A stretch of DNA of 59,731 nucleotides, from positions 1 to 59,731 of the IMG/VR virus record IMGVR_UViG_3300025121_000443. One strand, written 5' to 3'. The notes under the pieces are model-generated. The model searched no databases. It saw only the letters and a program-made list of their open reading frames with translations, and was not told the DNA's origin. Source of the DNA: a virus. Below, in pieces: positions 9,178 to 19,073 of the stretch (its first letter is position 1; each line of letters opens with the position of its first letter). The position numbers and the translations under genes were made by a program.

Positions 9178-9695
9178 TACAGATGGAAGCTATTCGCCCT
9201 AAACAGTTTGATGATTCTAGATTAAGACAACATGTATTTTTTGAGATGTCTGCTTATGGAGAAGAAATAGCTAAGGAATTCAGAAAAACTACAGTAGGAT
9301 GGAGGAAAGATAAACCAAAATTCAAACCCAAACTTAATACTAGAACTGATCGTAATACGATTGAAGTAACTGTAGGAACAGATAATCCAGTTTGGAATTA
9401 TATTGATAAAGGCGTTTCTGGACATATGATTTATCCAACGAAACCTAGAATATCGGGAACAGCTGGAACATATGATGCAAGAACCATGCCTGGAACATTG
9501 AGATCGGATCCTGCGGGTGGTGTAAAAGTTTTAGATGGAAATTACTTCAATCTCAATCATGCGTTCTTCTGGACTGGTATAGAGCCCAGAAATTTTAGTC
9601 AACAAATAACGGAAGAATTCAGTACTGGAAGAAGAAGTATGCAAGCAAGATTTCAAGCAATAATAGACAAACACGCTCCAACTGTATGGAAGTAA
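9174..9695 (+). CDS. Putative neck/tail completion protein (gp10-like)
   Basis: 173 residues starting at an ATGA overlap. WNYIDKGVSGHMIYPTK in the middle is the pattern of HK97 gp10-type tail completion proteins, which carry a conserved glycine/proline loop after a helix-strand start. The position between connector and tail tube fits. A second ATG at 9183 is possible. Confidence 0.55.
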   Translation: MIQMEAIRPKQFDDSRLRQHVFFEMSAYGEEIAKEFRKTTVGWRKDKPKFKPKLNTRTDRNTIEVTVGTDNPVWNYIDKGVSGHMIYPTKPRISGTAGTYDARTMPGTLRSDPAGGVKVLDGNYFNLNHAFFWTGIEPRNFSQQITEEFSTGRRSMQARFQAIIDKHAPTVWK

Positions 9696-9709
9696 ATGAA
9701 AGGAGTTAT

Positions 9710-10081
9710 ATGAAGGAATTAGTAAAAATAAAACCGATCTTTAGAAAAAAGATGGCTACATTGATAGAATATGTAGAGGATGGAGTTCCTTATCGCGTAA
9801 GTGTTCAGTCCTCTAGTATTGTAACTAAAGAGAAGGATTCATACGTTCCAAGACATTTATTGGATCAAGGTTTACCGTATGGAGTTCCTTGGAGTTTGAA
9901 ATTGAATATTAATATGATAACTCCTGAATCTTTAGAGATAGAGTTGCACAAAGCTGGAATATGGACTGCAGAGGACGCCCTAAAGAATCCTTCTACTGTT
10001 CAGTCAGCACTATTGTCTGCACTTAGAATTAATCTAGGTGATCTTTTGAGAATTGCCAAAGAAAGTCAACATAAGGAGTAA
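9710..10081 (+). CDS. Tail terminator-position protein, unknown family
   Basis: ATG 9710 has AAAGGAG at the right distance, so I prefer it over 9686; this gives 123 residues. It has a short basic N-terminus (IKPIFRKKMATL), beta-rich centre and helical C-terminus. I do not recognise the family. Its place before the tail tube suggests a tail terminator or completion role by synteny only. An AAGGAG at its end serves the tail tube gene. Confidence 0.5.
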   Translation: MKELVKIKPIFRKKMATLIEYVEDGVPYRVSVQSSSIVTKEKDSYVPRHLLDQGLPYGVPWSLKLNINMITPESLEIELHKAGIWTAEDALKNPSTVQSALLSALRINLGDLLRIAKESQHKE

Positions 10082-10085
10082 TAAT

Positions 10086-11546
10086 ATGGCAGGAACAAAT
10101 TTTTTAGCTGGTCAATCCTCTGTATGGGTTCAGCCTGACGGACCAAACACTGAACCAAAATATTTAGGATGCCACAGTGTCGGGGACATTCCGGAACCCA
10201 AAGGAGATTCAACAGTCCTATGGTGTCCAGATCCAGCTCAGGTTGGTAAGTTTGTCGTTAAGAATAGTTTCAAAGGTGAACCTGGAACTATCACAACTTC
10301 AATCGAAACTGATTTGAGAAAAACAGCAGATTACTTGGAAGATCTTGCTGCTAAGGGTTGTCCTTTTCCCTTGTATGTTCACAAGGTTTCTTGTGGACGT
10401 AGGGATGTATTTTCCAATTTTGATCGCTCATTTGTTCTTTCTGGTGTTGAAGTAACTTCGCAAAGTCTTGGAAGTTTAGCTTCAAGAAATCCAGCAGATG
10501 AAGGAGAATCAACTCAGTCATTCGATCTCTCTGTTAGAGAAGTTTTGCGTGTTTTCAATATGGAAACAGCTAGAATTTCTGTTGCAGAAACAGAAGATAT
10601 CATGGGAATTGCCGTTGCTGGAGAGAATGTTTGCGAAGGTGATTGTGGTGCAGCTCAAGACCCAGATGACTTCATGTTAGCCGTCACTAAAGCTCTTTCT
10701 GGTAGTGCAGCGAATACAGCAGATGTTCTCATGGCTCTAAATGGTGGAACATGGGCTGCTACTGCGGCTGATCCATTTGATGGTGGAGAGGATATTGCAG
10801 GTGCAATCGCATTCAAAATGTCCAGAACGGTAACAAGAATAATCGTTGCCAGAGGAACAACTGATGGAGCAAATCCGGCAGAAATTGCTTATTCAGACGA
10901 TCATGGTGCTACATGGACTACCGTCAATGTTGGTTCTGTAAATGGAGAATATGTTGCTTCTTCTCTGGCTTTATTCGGAGAGGATCGATATAATATCTGG
11001 CTTGGAACTGACGGTGGAAGAATTTACTTCTCTTCAGATGCTGGAGAAACTTGGACACTTCGTGAGAGTGCAGTTATTTCTGCGACTGACATTATGGCTA
11101 TCTCTATGGTAGATACTGAAGTTGGTTTTGCAGTCTATACTGGTGGTCAGGTTGCCAAAACAACTGACGGAGAAAACTGGTCAGCAACGACAGTTTCTGG
11201 TTCATCTGATGCTAATGACATTCATGGTATTTCCGAATACTTTGCGTGGGTTGCTGGAGCAGACGGATTGTATTACACCATGGACGGTGGAACAACTTGG
11301 TCAGTTAGAACAACCTACAATGCAGGAGCAATTGATTTCTACAATGAATTATTTGGAATCGCTGTCGGTGGTGCTGCGAATGGTAGTATCTGGATGACTC
11401 TAAATGGTGGATATGATTGGTTAGCTTTGCCAGCATTCACACATGGTGGTTTGACTGACGTAAGAATTGTATCTCCAAAATTAGCTTATTTCACTGGTTT
11501 GGCTTCTGGCGGAACAGGATATATTGGTAAGATTACGCCAGCTTAA
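10086..11546 (+). CDS. Major tail tube protein with C-terminal BNR/Asp-box repeats
   Basis: 486 residues from ATG 10086 (AAGGAG upstream). Residues 1-~190 form the tube-like part. Residues ~215-486 contain repeated S/T-x-D-x-G-x-T-W motifs: YSDDHGATWTTV, FSSDAGETWTLR, KTTDGENWSATT, YTMDGGTTWSVR and a degenerate MTLNGGYDWLAL. These are Asp-box (BNR) repeats of sialidase/Ycf48-type beta-propellers, so the tube surface may carry a propeller, perhaps for glycan contact. The tube assignment is from position before the tail chaperone. Confidence 0.7.
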   Translation: MAGTNFLAGQSSVWVQPDGPNTEPKYLGCHSVGDIPEPKGDSTVLWCPDPAQVGKFVVKNSFKGEPGTITTSIETDLRKTADYLEDLAAKGCPFPLYVHKVSCGRRDVFSNFDRSFVLSGVEVTSQSLGSLASRNPADEGESTQSFDLSVREVLRVFNMETARISVAETEDIMGIAVAGENVCEGDCGAAQDPDDFMLAVTKALSGSAANTADVLMALNGGTWAATAADPFDGGEDIAGAIAFKMSRTVTRIIVARGTTDGANPAEIAYSDDHGATWTTVNVGSVNGEYVASSLALFGEDRYNIWLGTDGGRIYFSSDAGETWTLRESAVISATDIMAISMVDTEVGFAVYTGGQVAKTTDGENWSATTVSGSSDANDIHGISEYFAWVAGADGLYYTMDGGTTWSVRTTYNAGAIDFYNELFGIAVGGAANGSIWMTLNGGYDWLALPAFTHGGLTDVRIVSPKLAYFTGLASGGTGYIGKITPA

Positions 11547-11566
11547 TCGGGGAGCAATTTAGTTTC

Positions 11567-11633
11567 TGCTAAAATTAATTCGAATCCAAGGTTGAGAAAT
11601 AGGTAGCTCCCCACCTATTCTCAGCCTTGGATT
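11567..11633 (+). promoter_or_regulatory. TGCTAAAAT box and 21-bp hairpin before the tail chaperone
   Basis: TGCTAAAAT (11567-11575), an extended -10-like sequence, is followed by a long near-perfect stem: 11583-11604 pairs with 11613-11633 with one bulge and one G-T pair. A GGGGAG SD follows. It could be a promoter with a 5' stabilising hairpin, or an attenuator reducing chaperone mRNA relative to tail tube mRNA. No U-run follows. Confidence 0.5.
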
Positions 11634-11645
11634 TGGGGAGCAAAA

Positions 11646-12224
11646 ATGACTAAGAATTTTAAAGATAAAAATGTTACGAAAGTGGTGAACATAAATGAAT
11701 CTGTATCTGAGATTTCATTTGTAAATTCCAGAGGAATAAGTGTAAAACTTAGACCTCTTCCACCATATCTAATTCAGATGGCTTCTACGGCTATCGATAA
11801 ACCAGAACCTCCAACCTACGTTGTGAAACTTGAGGGCGGAGGAGAGGAAATTCATACCCATGATCAAGAATCCATTCTTCAATCTTCTCAAGAAGAACAA
11901 ACGGAATGGAGTAAATATTTAGAGAAGGTCAGAGAAGCTGATCAGAAAGCTACTGAGGTTCTCATAAATGTAGTTCTTGTCGAGGGCGTAGAGGTTGAAA
12001 TTCCTGAACGAGAAAAATGGATAAAGAAACAAAAATTGATGGGTCTTCCTGTTCCAGAGGATGAAGACGAATTATTGCTTATGTTTAAGAAAACTCAGGT
12101 AATTGGAAATGATAAAGATATAGAGTTTATTATTCAAAGCGTAATGAAAATCGGAGGAATAACTGAGGAGGATCTGAAGTCAGTGAAGAACTCCTTTCAG
12201 GATAAGTTGGAATCCGACTCATAA
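11646..12224 (+). CDS. Tail assembly chaperone (lambda gpG-like)
   Basis: 192 residues, acidic, between tail tube and tape measure. A beta-like start (ISFVNSRGISVKLRPLPP) is followed by charged helices. Gene pairs here usually produce gpG and, by frameshifting near the end, gpGT. The overlapping open frame at 12187-12432 supports that. SD is GGGGAG. Confidence 0.75.
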   Translation: MTKNFKDKNVTKVVNINESVSEISFVNSRGISVKLRPLPPYLIQMASTAIDKPEPPTYVVKLEGGGEEIHTHDQESILQSSQEEQTEWSKYLEKVREADQKATEVLINVVLVEGVEVEIPEREKWIKKQKLMGLPVPEDEDELLLMFKKTQVIGNDKDIEFIIQSVMKIGGITEEDLKSVKNSFQDKLESDS

Positions 12225-12432
12225 TGAAACTGGTGGAACATCTCTAAGCAATCTTAAAATCGAAAAGAGCTCATGGGAATATTCTGAGCTCTACAGAGAT
12301 GTTCTTGTTGCAAAATATTGGAATCTAACTCCAGAGGAATTCTGGTCTAAATCTAAAATAGATAAAACTTTGATGATTGCGTTTGTTGAAACAGATAATC
12401 ATATGCAATCATTTGAACAGAATAAAGGATAG
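12187..12432 (+). CDS. Frameshift extension of the tail chaperone (T domain)
   Basis: This frame (+1 relative to the chaperone) is open from 12187 to TAG 12430-12432 and encodes 81 residues ending NKG, including WEYSELYRDVLVAKYWNL and TPEEFWSKSKI. It has no usable ATG/GTG/TTG start until ATG 12373, so it is probably translated only by frameshifting in the 12187-12224 overlap. UCC-UUU-C at about 12192-12198 is a plausible +1 slip site (UUU to UUC, same tRNA-Phe). The product would be the gpGT-like chaperone. Confidence 0.65.
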   Translation, partial: RTPFRISWNPTHNETGGTSLSNLKIEKSSWEYSELYRDVLVAKYWNLTPEEFWSKSKIDKTLMIAFVETDNHMQSFEQNKG

Positions 12433-12435
12433 CTC

Positions 12436-15400
12436 ATGCCGATAGGATTATCTGCTCTTACCGCAGCTTCTTTCACAGAAATTGGCGTAAAAGCCGTCAT
12501 GGATTTATCGAATTATACAAAGAATACTACTACGTTCAAATCTGAACTAAAGAGTATGACAGACTTTGTGGATAAATTTGCTAAATCTATTTCTGGAAAA
12601 TTCGAGGAATCTACTGAAGAAGTAAATAAACTCGGTGATATGTTTCACCGAGTTGTCTCTATTGTTGGTGGTATTGTTATTGCTGACATGTTCAGAGGAT
12701 TCAATAGAGCTATTGGTGATGTGGTAGGACAAACTTTAGAAGCTGTAGATACCTTTCAGAAGTTAGAAATTCAATTAGAAACGATTGTTGCTAGAGATTT
12801 TGCCGTTCAAAATCAAATACCAGTTCAAGAAGCATTTGCAAAAACTTCTGGTTTGGCAGAAGATCTTTTGAACTGGGTTACTCAAGTTGCTGTTCAAACT
12901 CCATTCAGTGCTCAAAGTGTTGGTAAAGTTCTTGCTATGGGTCAAGCCTATGGATTCTCCACAGACATGGCTCAAAGAATGGTTATGACCGTAGGAGATT
13001 TCACGGCTTCAATGGGTGCTGGAAATGAAGTGTTGGAAAGAATTATTTATAACTTGGGTCAGATGTCTGCTGCTGGAAGACCAACTGGTCGTGAGTTAAG
13101 AGACCTTGCGAATAACTTTGTTCCAATCAATCAAATTGCTGATAGATTTGCAGAAAAGATGCAAATATCCAGAGCAGAAGTTTTGGATTTATTCAGAGAA
13201 GGAAAAATAGCTGCTTCTGAGTTTATTGAAGAATTCTTACTTTTGGTAGAAGAAACTGTTCCTGGAGCTATGATGAGATTGTCCAGAACATTTCAAACGG
13301 TAAGAACAAATCTTCAAGACTTAATTCAGATTATGCTTGGATTTAGACTTCTTGGACCGATCGCTAATCAAGTAGCAGAAGATCTTCAAGAAATGCTAGA
13401 ATCTTTGATGACAGATAGAACAGCTGATTTGATGGATAGTTTAGGACAGGCTCTATTATTCTCGTATACAAAAATGGGAGATATAGTTTCAAAGCAAGTT
13501 CAGCCAGCTTTTTCTAAATTATTCAGCACTCTTGGCGGTGCATTACCGACTATTGATAATATGCACGTTGGAATTTTACGATTTGCTGCTGGATTCACTG
13601 TACTTAATAAGCAAATGGCAGAAGGTGCTTCAGGAGTTGCCGATTTTATCCAGAGAGTTTTGAATTATTTTGGAACTTCTTTTGAACAGATAAAAGTGAA
13701 TATGCAAACATGGGGCAAAAATATAGTTTTATCATTTGCTCAGGGTATGGCGTCTGCAATTTCAGCAGTAATACAAGTTATCAATTTTATTGGTCAAGCC
13801 ATATCTAGACTATTGAAATCTAACAGTCCTCCGTTATTGCTTCCAGATCTAGAGGTCTGGGGTGCTAATGCTATGCTTGCATATATGGAAGGTTGGAGAA
13901 ATGCAGATTTTTCTGTCTTTGACGATATTGGAAATATATTAGAGAGCGCAATAGAATCTTGGGAAGGAAAAATTGGAGCAGAAGCTGTTATATTCAGAAT
14001 TCTTGGTTCAAAGAAAGCATTAGCAGATATCATAGAAGAGTATAGAAATTTTGGAACTATTTCTAGCTCTGCTATGGCTAATCTTACAAATGTTATTGGA
14101 ATAGCTTCTGAGCATATTGATCAGTTCATTCGCAAATCATTAGAATTGACTGATGTGGTATCTATACGAGAAGCTGTCCAAGATTTATGGGATTTCGAAG
14201 ATTTAGTCCCTGTAAATATATTTGGAGAAGTAGTTGATTCCTTCCAGGATATCGTAGATCTTGCGGGTAGATTTGGAGATGAGCTTTCTCAGTCTATTAT
14301 AAATTACGCAAGATCTTCTGAAAGACTGGTTTATATAAATGAAGAAATAGCCAGAACTCAAGAAGAAATAAATCAATCTACAGAAAAGTATGATGACTTG
14401 ATCGCTAGTCTTACCGCACAATTAAATCGTGTAAAAGATAGAAGTGAGGATATTTCTAGAATTGCTCAAATAGATCGTACTCTTAAGAAAGTTATTCTTA
14501 CAGCTACAGAACGAGAACGGTTAGAGCTTGAAAAGGAACAGATATTACTTGAGCGTCAAATTAGAATAGCTAAAGAACAAAGAGATGCAGAAGAAAAAGT
14601 AGGAGACGCTAAATTAGATGCTCTGAAAGATGAAAAAGATGAAGTAGAAGCTAAGTTAAAGCAGGAAAAGAAGTATATAAATGAAGTTTCTGAAGCAAAT
14701 GTACAGGCTTTAGAGAATGAACTAAAAGCTCTTGAAGATATCATAAATGCTCAGATAGAGCTTAATGAGCTTATTAATAGACAGGTGAATATAAAATTAA
14801 GTGGAGGAGGGGGAAGTGATATCTCTGGTCTAACGGATGATCTAGAAGATTTGATAGATCAGGCTCTGTTAGATGCTACGGAAGCATTAGACATAGAAGC
14901 AGAACTTCAAGCTATGTGGGATGAAATTTTAAAACAAGCAGAGGATTTTTGGAAAGAAATAGAGGAACCTTTCTTACCCCTAGGAGATTTATTCGAAAAT
15001 GCTTTACAAACTTGGAAAGATGTAATTGAGGATCCAACATTTCAAGCTGCGTGGACGAATTTTACAACCCAAATAGATGAAGGATTAAAGATTCTTACAG
15101 ATTTCTGGGATAGAGATGGAGAAAGTATTCTAAAAGCTATCGGAGATCTTTTGGGTGGAATATTCACCAATTTGTTTATTACTACAGAAGCTACAGGAAA
15201 AAGCGTCTTAGAATTATTAGGAGATTTATTCATATCTTTTGCAAATACCATTGATGAGCATGGAGAAGATATAACCTCATTTCTAAATGATTTCTCTACA
15301 TTTATAAATGAAACCACATTCGATAAGATCAAAGAATTTCTAGCAAATTTAGCTGAAACCTGGATTCCAGCTATCGGAGATTTTGCTTCTACAGCTGCTC

Positions 15401-17001
15401 CTATCATTCTGAAATTGCTAACTTTCATTGTTGATAATGCAGATACCCTTATAAAAGTATTTATAGCCAGTAGGCTTCTGAATGCTGCTTCTGGAGAGGT
15501 TTCCAATCAATTCAAGAAATCACTAACACTTGAAAGATATACTGAGGGATTTAAATCTCTATCAATTCTTGTTCCATTAGTTGCTATAGGAATTGGAGAA
15601 ATTGCAAAGAAGGGTAAAGAATTTTTAGAAGGAAAAGGGGTTGGAACATTTTTCGATGGAGTAAAAGAATCATTCAAAGGTATATTTACTGGAGACATGA
15701 TCGAAGAAAAGCAAATTCTAGGTCCAATAGACTGGAAAGCTACCGGAGAAGCTATATCTACTTGGTGGAATGAAGACGTCAAATCTATATTTACTGGAGA
15801 TATGATCGAGGAAAAACAGATAATAGAACCAATAGATTGGGAAGCCACAGGAGAAGCAATTTCTACTTGGTGGGATAAGTTATTTGGAGAAAATGGTACA
15901 CTTGTTACGGGACAAAATCAGTCTCAACAACAAATGGCTACATGGGCTCAGGATACCTATGGAACAAATAGTGAATTAAATACTCAACTTCAATTGGCTG
16001 GAACAAATCTAGAAACATGGTGGAATACTAATTTTGGAGAAGGTGGAATTGTTCCTACATGGTATCTCACATCTTCTGGACAAGCAACTGAGTGGATAAT
16101 GGGAATTTTTGGTGATGAAGGCTCAGTAAATACCTGGATGAAACAAGCTGGATTAGATATTGAATCTTGGTGGTCTACAAATTTTGGAGAAGGTGGAACA
16201 GTTCCTACGTGGTATATGACCTCTACCGGAAATGCTACCGATTGGATTATGGGAATTTTCGGTGAGGAAGGTGTTGTAAATACATGGATGGCTAATCAAG
16301 CTCTAAAAATTGGAGAATGGTGGGAAGGATTATTTGGAGAGGGAGGATCTGTTACTTTGTGGTTCAGCACTTCATTTACTGACTTTGAAACATGGATCAA
16401 AAGCATATTTGGAGAAGAAGGCGTTATAATGACGTGGCTAAAAACAGCTGAAACAGACATAGAGAATTGGTGGAATGGATTGTTTGGAGAAGATGGAACT
16501 ATATCTGGATGGTTTGATACCGTTATAACGAATTTCTCTACGTTTGGAGAGAATCTTATTCAGGGAATAATAGATGGAATTGCAGCGAAAGCCAGCAACT
16601 TATTCACTACGGTAAAGGATGTAGTCAAAGATGCTTTAGGTATTGCAGAAGCAGAATCTAAAACTGAATCTCCGTCAAAGAAATATATGGAATTAGGAAA
16701 GAACTGGATGAAAGGATTAGAGCAGGGCGTAAGAATAAACGCTATTCTTATAGACGATGTAATGAAAGATATTGTGGGCTCTTCTCTAGAAGCTATAAAA
16801 ATCATGCAAACAATGCAGAAAATGTTTATAATGAATCCATCTACGATAAATCCGTTATCAGGTTCTACCGTAGTTCCTGCAAAGACTACATACAATCATT
16901 ATACTACAGCAATAACTGTGAATCCTACATATGAAAATTATGCTTCTCCAGCTTCAATTTACTATGATGTGTCTGCTGCATTAGCTTCCTCAAGGAGATA
17001 G
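12436..17001 (+). CDS. Tape measure protein
   Basis: 1521 residues; SD AAAGGA. Residues ~80-300 resemble the conserved tape-measure N-domain (VAVQTPFSAQSVGKVLAMGQAYGF; GRPTGRELRDLANNFVPI). It contains hydrophobic segments, a long coiled coil (~620-780) and a C-terminal region (~1090-1370) of tryptophan-rich near-repeats (ESWWSTNFGEGGTVPTWY, WIMGIFGEEGVVNTWM). The length predicts a tail of roughly 230 nm at about 0.15 nm per residue. It sets tail length and is released with DNA. Confidence 0.9.
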   Translation: MPIGLSALTAASFTEIGVKAVMDLSNYTKNTTTFKSELKSMTDFVDKFAKSISGKFEESTEEVNKLGDMFHRVVSIVGGIVIADMFRGFNRAIGDVVGQTLEAVDTFQKLEIQLETIVARDFAVQNQIPVQEAFAKTSGLAEDLLNWVTQVAVQTPFSAQSVGKVLAMGQAYGFSTDMAQRMVMTVGDFTASMGAGNEVLERIIYNLGQMSAAGRPTGRELRDLANNFVPINQIADRFAEKMQISRAEVLDLFREGKIAASEFIEEFLLLVEETVPGAMMRLSRTFQTVRTNLQDLIQIMLGFRLLGPIANQVAEDLQEMLESLMTDRTADLMDSLGQALLFSYTKMGDIVSKQVQPAFSKLFSTLGGALPTIDNMHVGILRFAAGFTVLNKQMAEGASGVADFIQRVLNYFGTSFEQIKVNMQTWGKNIVLSFAQGMASAISAVIQVINFIGQAISRLLKSNSPPLLLPDLEVWGANAMLAYMEGWRNADFSVFDDIGNILESAIESWEGKIGAEAVIFRILGSKKALADIIEEYRNFGTISSSAMANLTNVIGIASEHIDQFIRKSLELTDVVSIREAVQDLWDFEDLVPVNIFGEVVDSFQDIVDLAGRFGDELSQSIINYARSSERLVYINEEIARTQEEINQSTEKYDDLIASLTAQLNRVKDRSEDISRIAQIDRTLKKVILTATERERLELEKEQILLERQIRIAKEQRDAEEKVGDAKLDALKDEKDEVEAKLKQEKKYINEVSEANVQALENELKALEDIINAQIELNELINRQVNIKLSGGGGSDISGLTDDLEDLIDQALLDATEALDIEAELQAMWDEILKQAEDFWKEIEEPFLPLGDLFENALQTWKDVIEDPTFQAAWTNFTTQIDEGLKILTDFWDRDGESILKAIGDLLGGIFTNLFITTEATGKSVLELLGDLFISFANTIDEHGEDITSFLNDFSTFINETTFDKIKEFLANLAETWIPAIGDFASTAAPIILKLLTFIVDNADTLIKVFIASRLLNAASGEVSNQFKKSLTLERYTEGFKSLSILVPLVAIGIGEIAKKGKEFLEGKGVGTFFDGVKESFKGIFTGDMIEEKQILGPIDWKATGEAISTWWNEDVKSIFTGDMIEEKQIIEPIDWEATGEAISTWWDKLFGENGTLVTGQNQSQQQMATWAQDTYGTNSELNTQLQLAGTNLETWWNTNFGEGGIVPTWYLTSSGQATEWIMGIFGDEGSVNTWMKQAGLDIESWWSTNFGEGGTVPTWYMTSTGNATDWIMGIFGEEGVVNTWMANQALKIGEWWEGLFGEGGSVTLWFSTSFTDFETWIKSIFGEEGVIMTWLKTAETDIENWWNGLFGEDGTISGWFDTVITNFSTFGENLIQGIIDGIAAKASNLFTTVKDVVKDALGIAEAESKTESPSKKYMELGKNWMKGLEQGVRINAILIDDVMKDIVGSSLEAIKIMQTMQKMFIMNPSTINPLSGSTVVPAKTTYNHYTTAITVNPTYENYASPASIYYDVSAALASSRR

Positions 17002-17002
17002 A

Positions 17003-17923
17003 ATGATAGAGTTTAATTCCTATATAGCACCTAATGGCGACGAGTATCCTTTCGACACCGCTACTAGAGCTTTTCTTTCTGAGGAAGGTCTTGGGATGCC
17101 CCCTATAACTTATCTAACTCAGAAAAGTCCATCTCAGCATGGAGAAACAATAATTGGATATAGACTAAATCCTAGAACAATCCAATTGACAATGAGACAG
17201 AATGCTTGCTCAAGAGAAGATTATTGGACTAAAAGATCTTTGTTGTTAGGATTCTTGAAACCAAATAATCAACCCATAGGTTCTGGATCTTATGGAGCAT
17301 TAAGAAAGAAATTTCCTGATGGTTCTATGAGAGATATTGATGTAGTAATTGAACAAGGACCAATATTTCAAGCCAGAGATCTCACAAAATGGGATGAGTG
17401 GGGATTCACGGAAGCCTTACGATTTATTGCCCATGACCCTACTTTTTATGATCCAGTAGAGAAATCTTTATTGTTTGACAATTTAGACGAATTATCGGAA
17501 TCTTCGTTTTTAATATTTTCATTCTCATTTTCGTTTATTCTTGGGTCATATACGTCAGCAGCAATTGAAAATCTTACATATACTGGAACATGGATGGCTT
17601 ATCCTAGAATAGTTATCACAGGACCTGCTACGAATATGGTTATAACCAATATGACCACTTCTGAGATTATTGAAATCAATTATAATATAGCTGCTGGAGA
17701 AATAGTAACTGTTGACCTTGCATTTGGAAATAAAACTGTGGTAAATAATTCTGGAAGAGATTTATCGGGAATAGTTAGTTTACCTAGTAATCTTGATACA
17801 TTTCATCTGGCTCCAGATCCAGAAGCTACCGGAGGAGTAAATGAAATTTATATCAATTCTACAGGAATAGACATAAATTCTAGCGTAGAAATATTCTATA
17901 AAGAAAGATTTATAGGAATATAA
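17003..17923 (+). CDS. Distal tail protein (Dit-like)
   Basis: 306 residues, directly after the tape measure (AAGGAGATAGA before the ATG). The N-terminal part (GYRLNPRTIQLTMRQNACSREDYWTKRSLLLGFLKP) matches the phage tail component/Dit family, where a beta-sandwich ring joins tail tube to hub. The C-terminal part is a likely beta-galectin-type domain. Confidence 0.75.
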   Translation: MIEFNSYIAPNGDEYPFDTATRAFLSEEGLGMPPITYLTQKSPSQHGETIIGYRLNPRTIQLTMRQNACSREDYWTKRSLLLGFLKPNNQPIGSGSYGALRKKFPDGSMRDIDVVIEQGPIFQARDLTKWDEWGFTEALRFIAHDPTFYDPVEKSLLFDNLDELSESSFLIFSFSFSFILGSYTSAAIENLTYTGTWMAYPRIVITGPATNMVITNMTTSEIIEINYNIAAGEIVTVDLAFGNKTVVNNSGRDLSGIVSLPSNLDTFHLAPDPEATGGVNEIYINSTGIDINSSVEIFYKERFIGI

Positions 17924-17924
17924 C

Positions 17925-19064
17925 ATGCAAACATTGGATATTTCCTATACTGTAGTTCTTAGAAACGCTACATTCGGTATAGAAAAAGTATTTGACTCTA
18001 TATTTGGATTAGCTTACTCTAGAGAAATAAATGGAGTTGGATCATTCAATTTTTCTATAAATGGTCAAGATTCTAGAATTCCATTGTTTAAGCTAGACAA
18101 TATAATTGAGATAAGAAGAGGATTATTAGTTGCTGGACTTCAGAAATATACAGAATGTGTTGGTTTGGTACGAAAGACCAATTTATCTGTATCTAATCAA
18201 GGAGAGTATAATTTTGAAATTTCGGGCGTTGGATTAAATCATTTTCTCGAGAGAACGATTATAAATTATCCAGCTGCTACTATAAAATCTTATAAATTAG
18301 ATGCTTCAGAAACAGCAATGAAAGAATATGCAGAAGAAAATTGTGGAGTTTCTGCGATAACTGATGTAGGTTTTGAAAGAGATTCCTATGGTGTTCTTCC
18401 TAATTTTGTTGTTGATCCTTCTACCGGAGCTGGAATAGAGTGGGAAGGTGATCGGGCGTATGCGAATTTATTGGAAGTTCTAAAAGATATTGCCAATTAT
18501 TCAAGTATAGACTTCGAAGTTGTTTGGGATAGACAAGCTAAGTTATTCAGATTCAAAACATATCCAAATGGATATGGATCTGATAGAACGGTAATAGGAT
18601 TGAATAGAGAAACTGGTTTAAATGCTTCTGGAAATATTCCGGTTATATTTTCTCTTGATCGAGGAAATATTCAAGAAATAGAACATGTAGTTGATAGATT
18701 ATCGGAAACGAATGTGGTAACGGTATTGGGAGAAGGTGATGGTGCTACAAGAAACATAAAAGTTAGATCCAAAATAACTCAATATGATTCTTTGTGGAAT
18801 AGATGTGAATCTTCAAGATCCAAATCTGGATTTGAAAGTGAAATGGAAGTTGCCGGAGATGAATATCTTGAGGAATTAAAATATGTAGATAATATTACAT
18901 TCAAACCTCTATCTCAATTATCCACATTATATGGCAAACATTTTTTCCTTGGAGATAAGATCTCAATTTATTTCAATGGCTCAATTTATAATAGAAGAAT
19001 AGTAAAGGTAGATGCTTCCTATCAAGAAAAAGAAGATCTATCTTTTGAAATACAGGAATTTTAG
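17925..19064 (+). CDS. Tail hub protein (Gp37-like)
   Basis: 379 residues. Features: IFGLAYSREINGVGSFNFSING start, EFVGLVRKT-like strand (TECVGLVRKT), FLERTIINYPA, DPSTGAG-EWEGDRAYANLLEVLKDIA and a C-terminal GDKISIYFNG--YNRRIVKV. This layout is that of the siphovirus Gp37-like tail hub proteins that follow Dit and hold the baseplate. ATG begins one base after the Dit stop. Confidence 0.7.
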   Translation: MQTLDISYTVVLRNATFGIEKVFDSIFGLAYSREINGVGSFNFSINGQDSRIPLFKLDNIIEIRRGLLVAGLQKYTECVGLVRKTNLSVSNQGEYNFEISGVGLNHFLERTIINYPAATIKSYKLDASETAMKEYAEENCGVSAITDVGFERDSYGVLPNFVVDPSTGAGIEWEGDRAYANLLEVLKDIANYSSIDFEVVWDRQAKLFRFKTYPNGYGSDRTVIGLNRETGLNASGNIPVIFSLDRGNIQEIEHVVDRLSETNVVTVLGEGDGATRNIKVRSKITQYDSLWNRCESSRSKSGFESEMEVAGDEYLEELKYVDNITFKPLSQLSTLYGKHFFLGDKISIYFNGSIYNRRIVKVDASYQEKEDLSFEIQEF

Positions 19065-19073
19065 GAGCGTATT

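Noticed and set aside
10498-11397. ORFs inside the tail tube gene in another frame
   Set aside because: Shadows of the large coding frame; poor composition and no SD.
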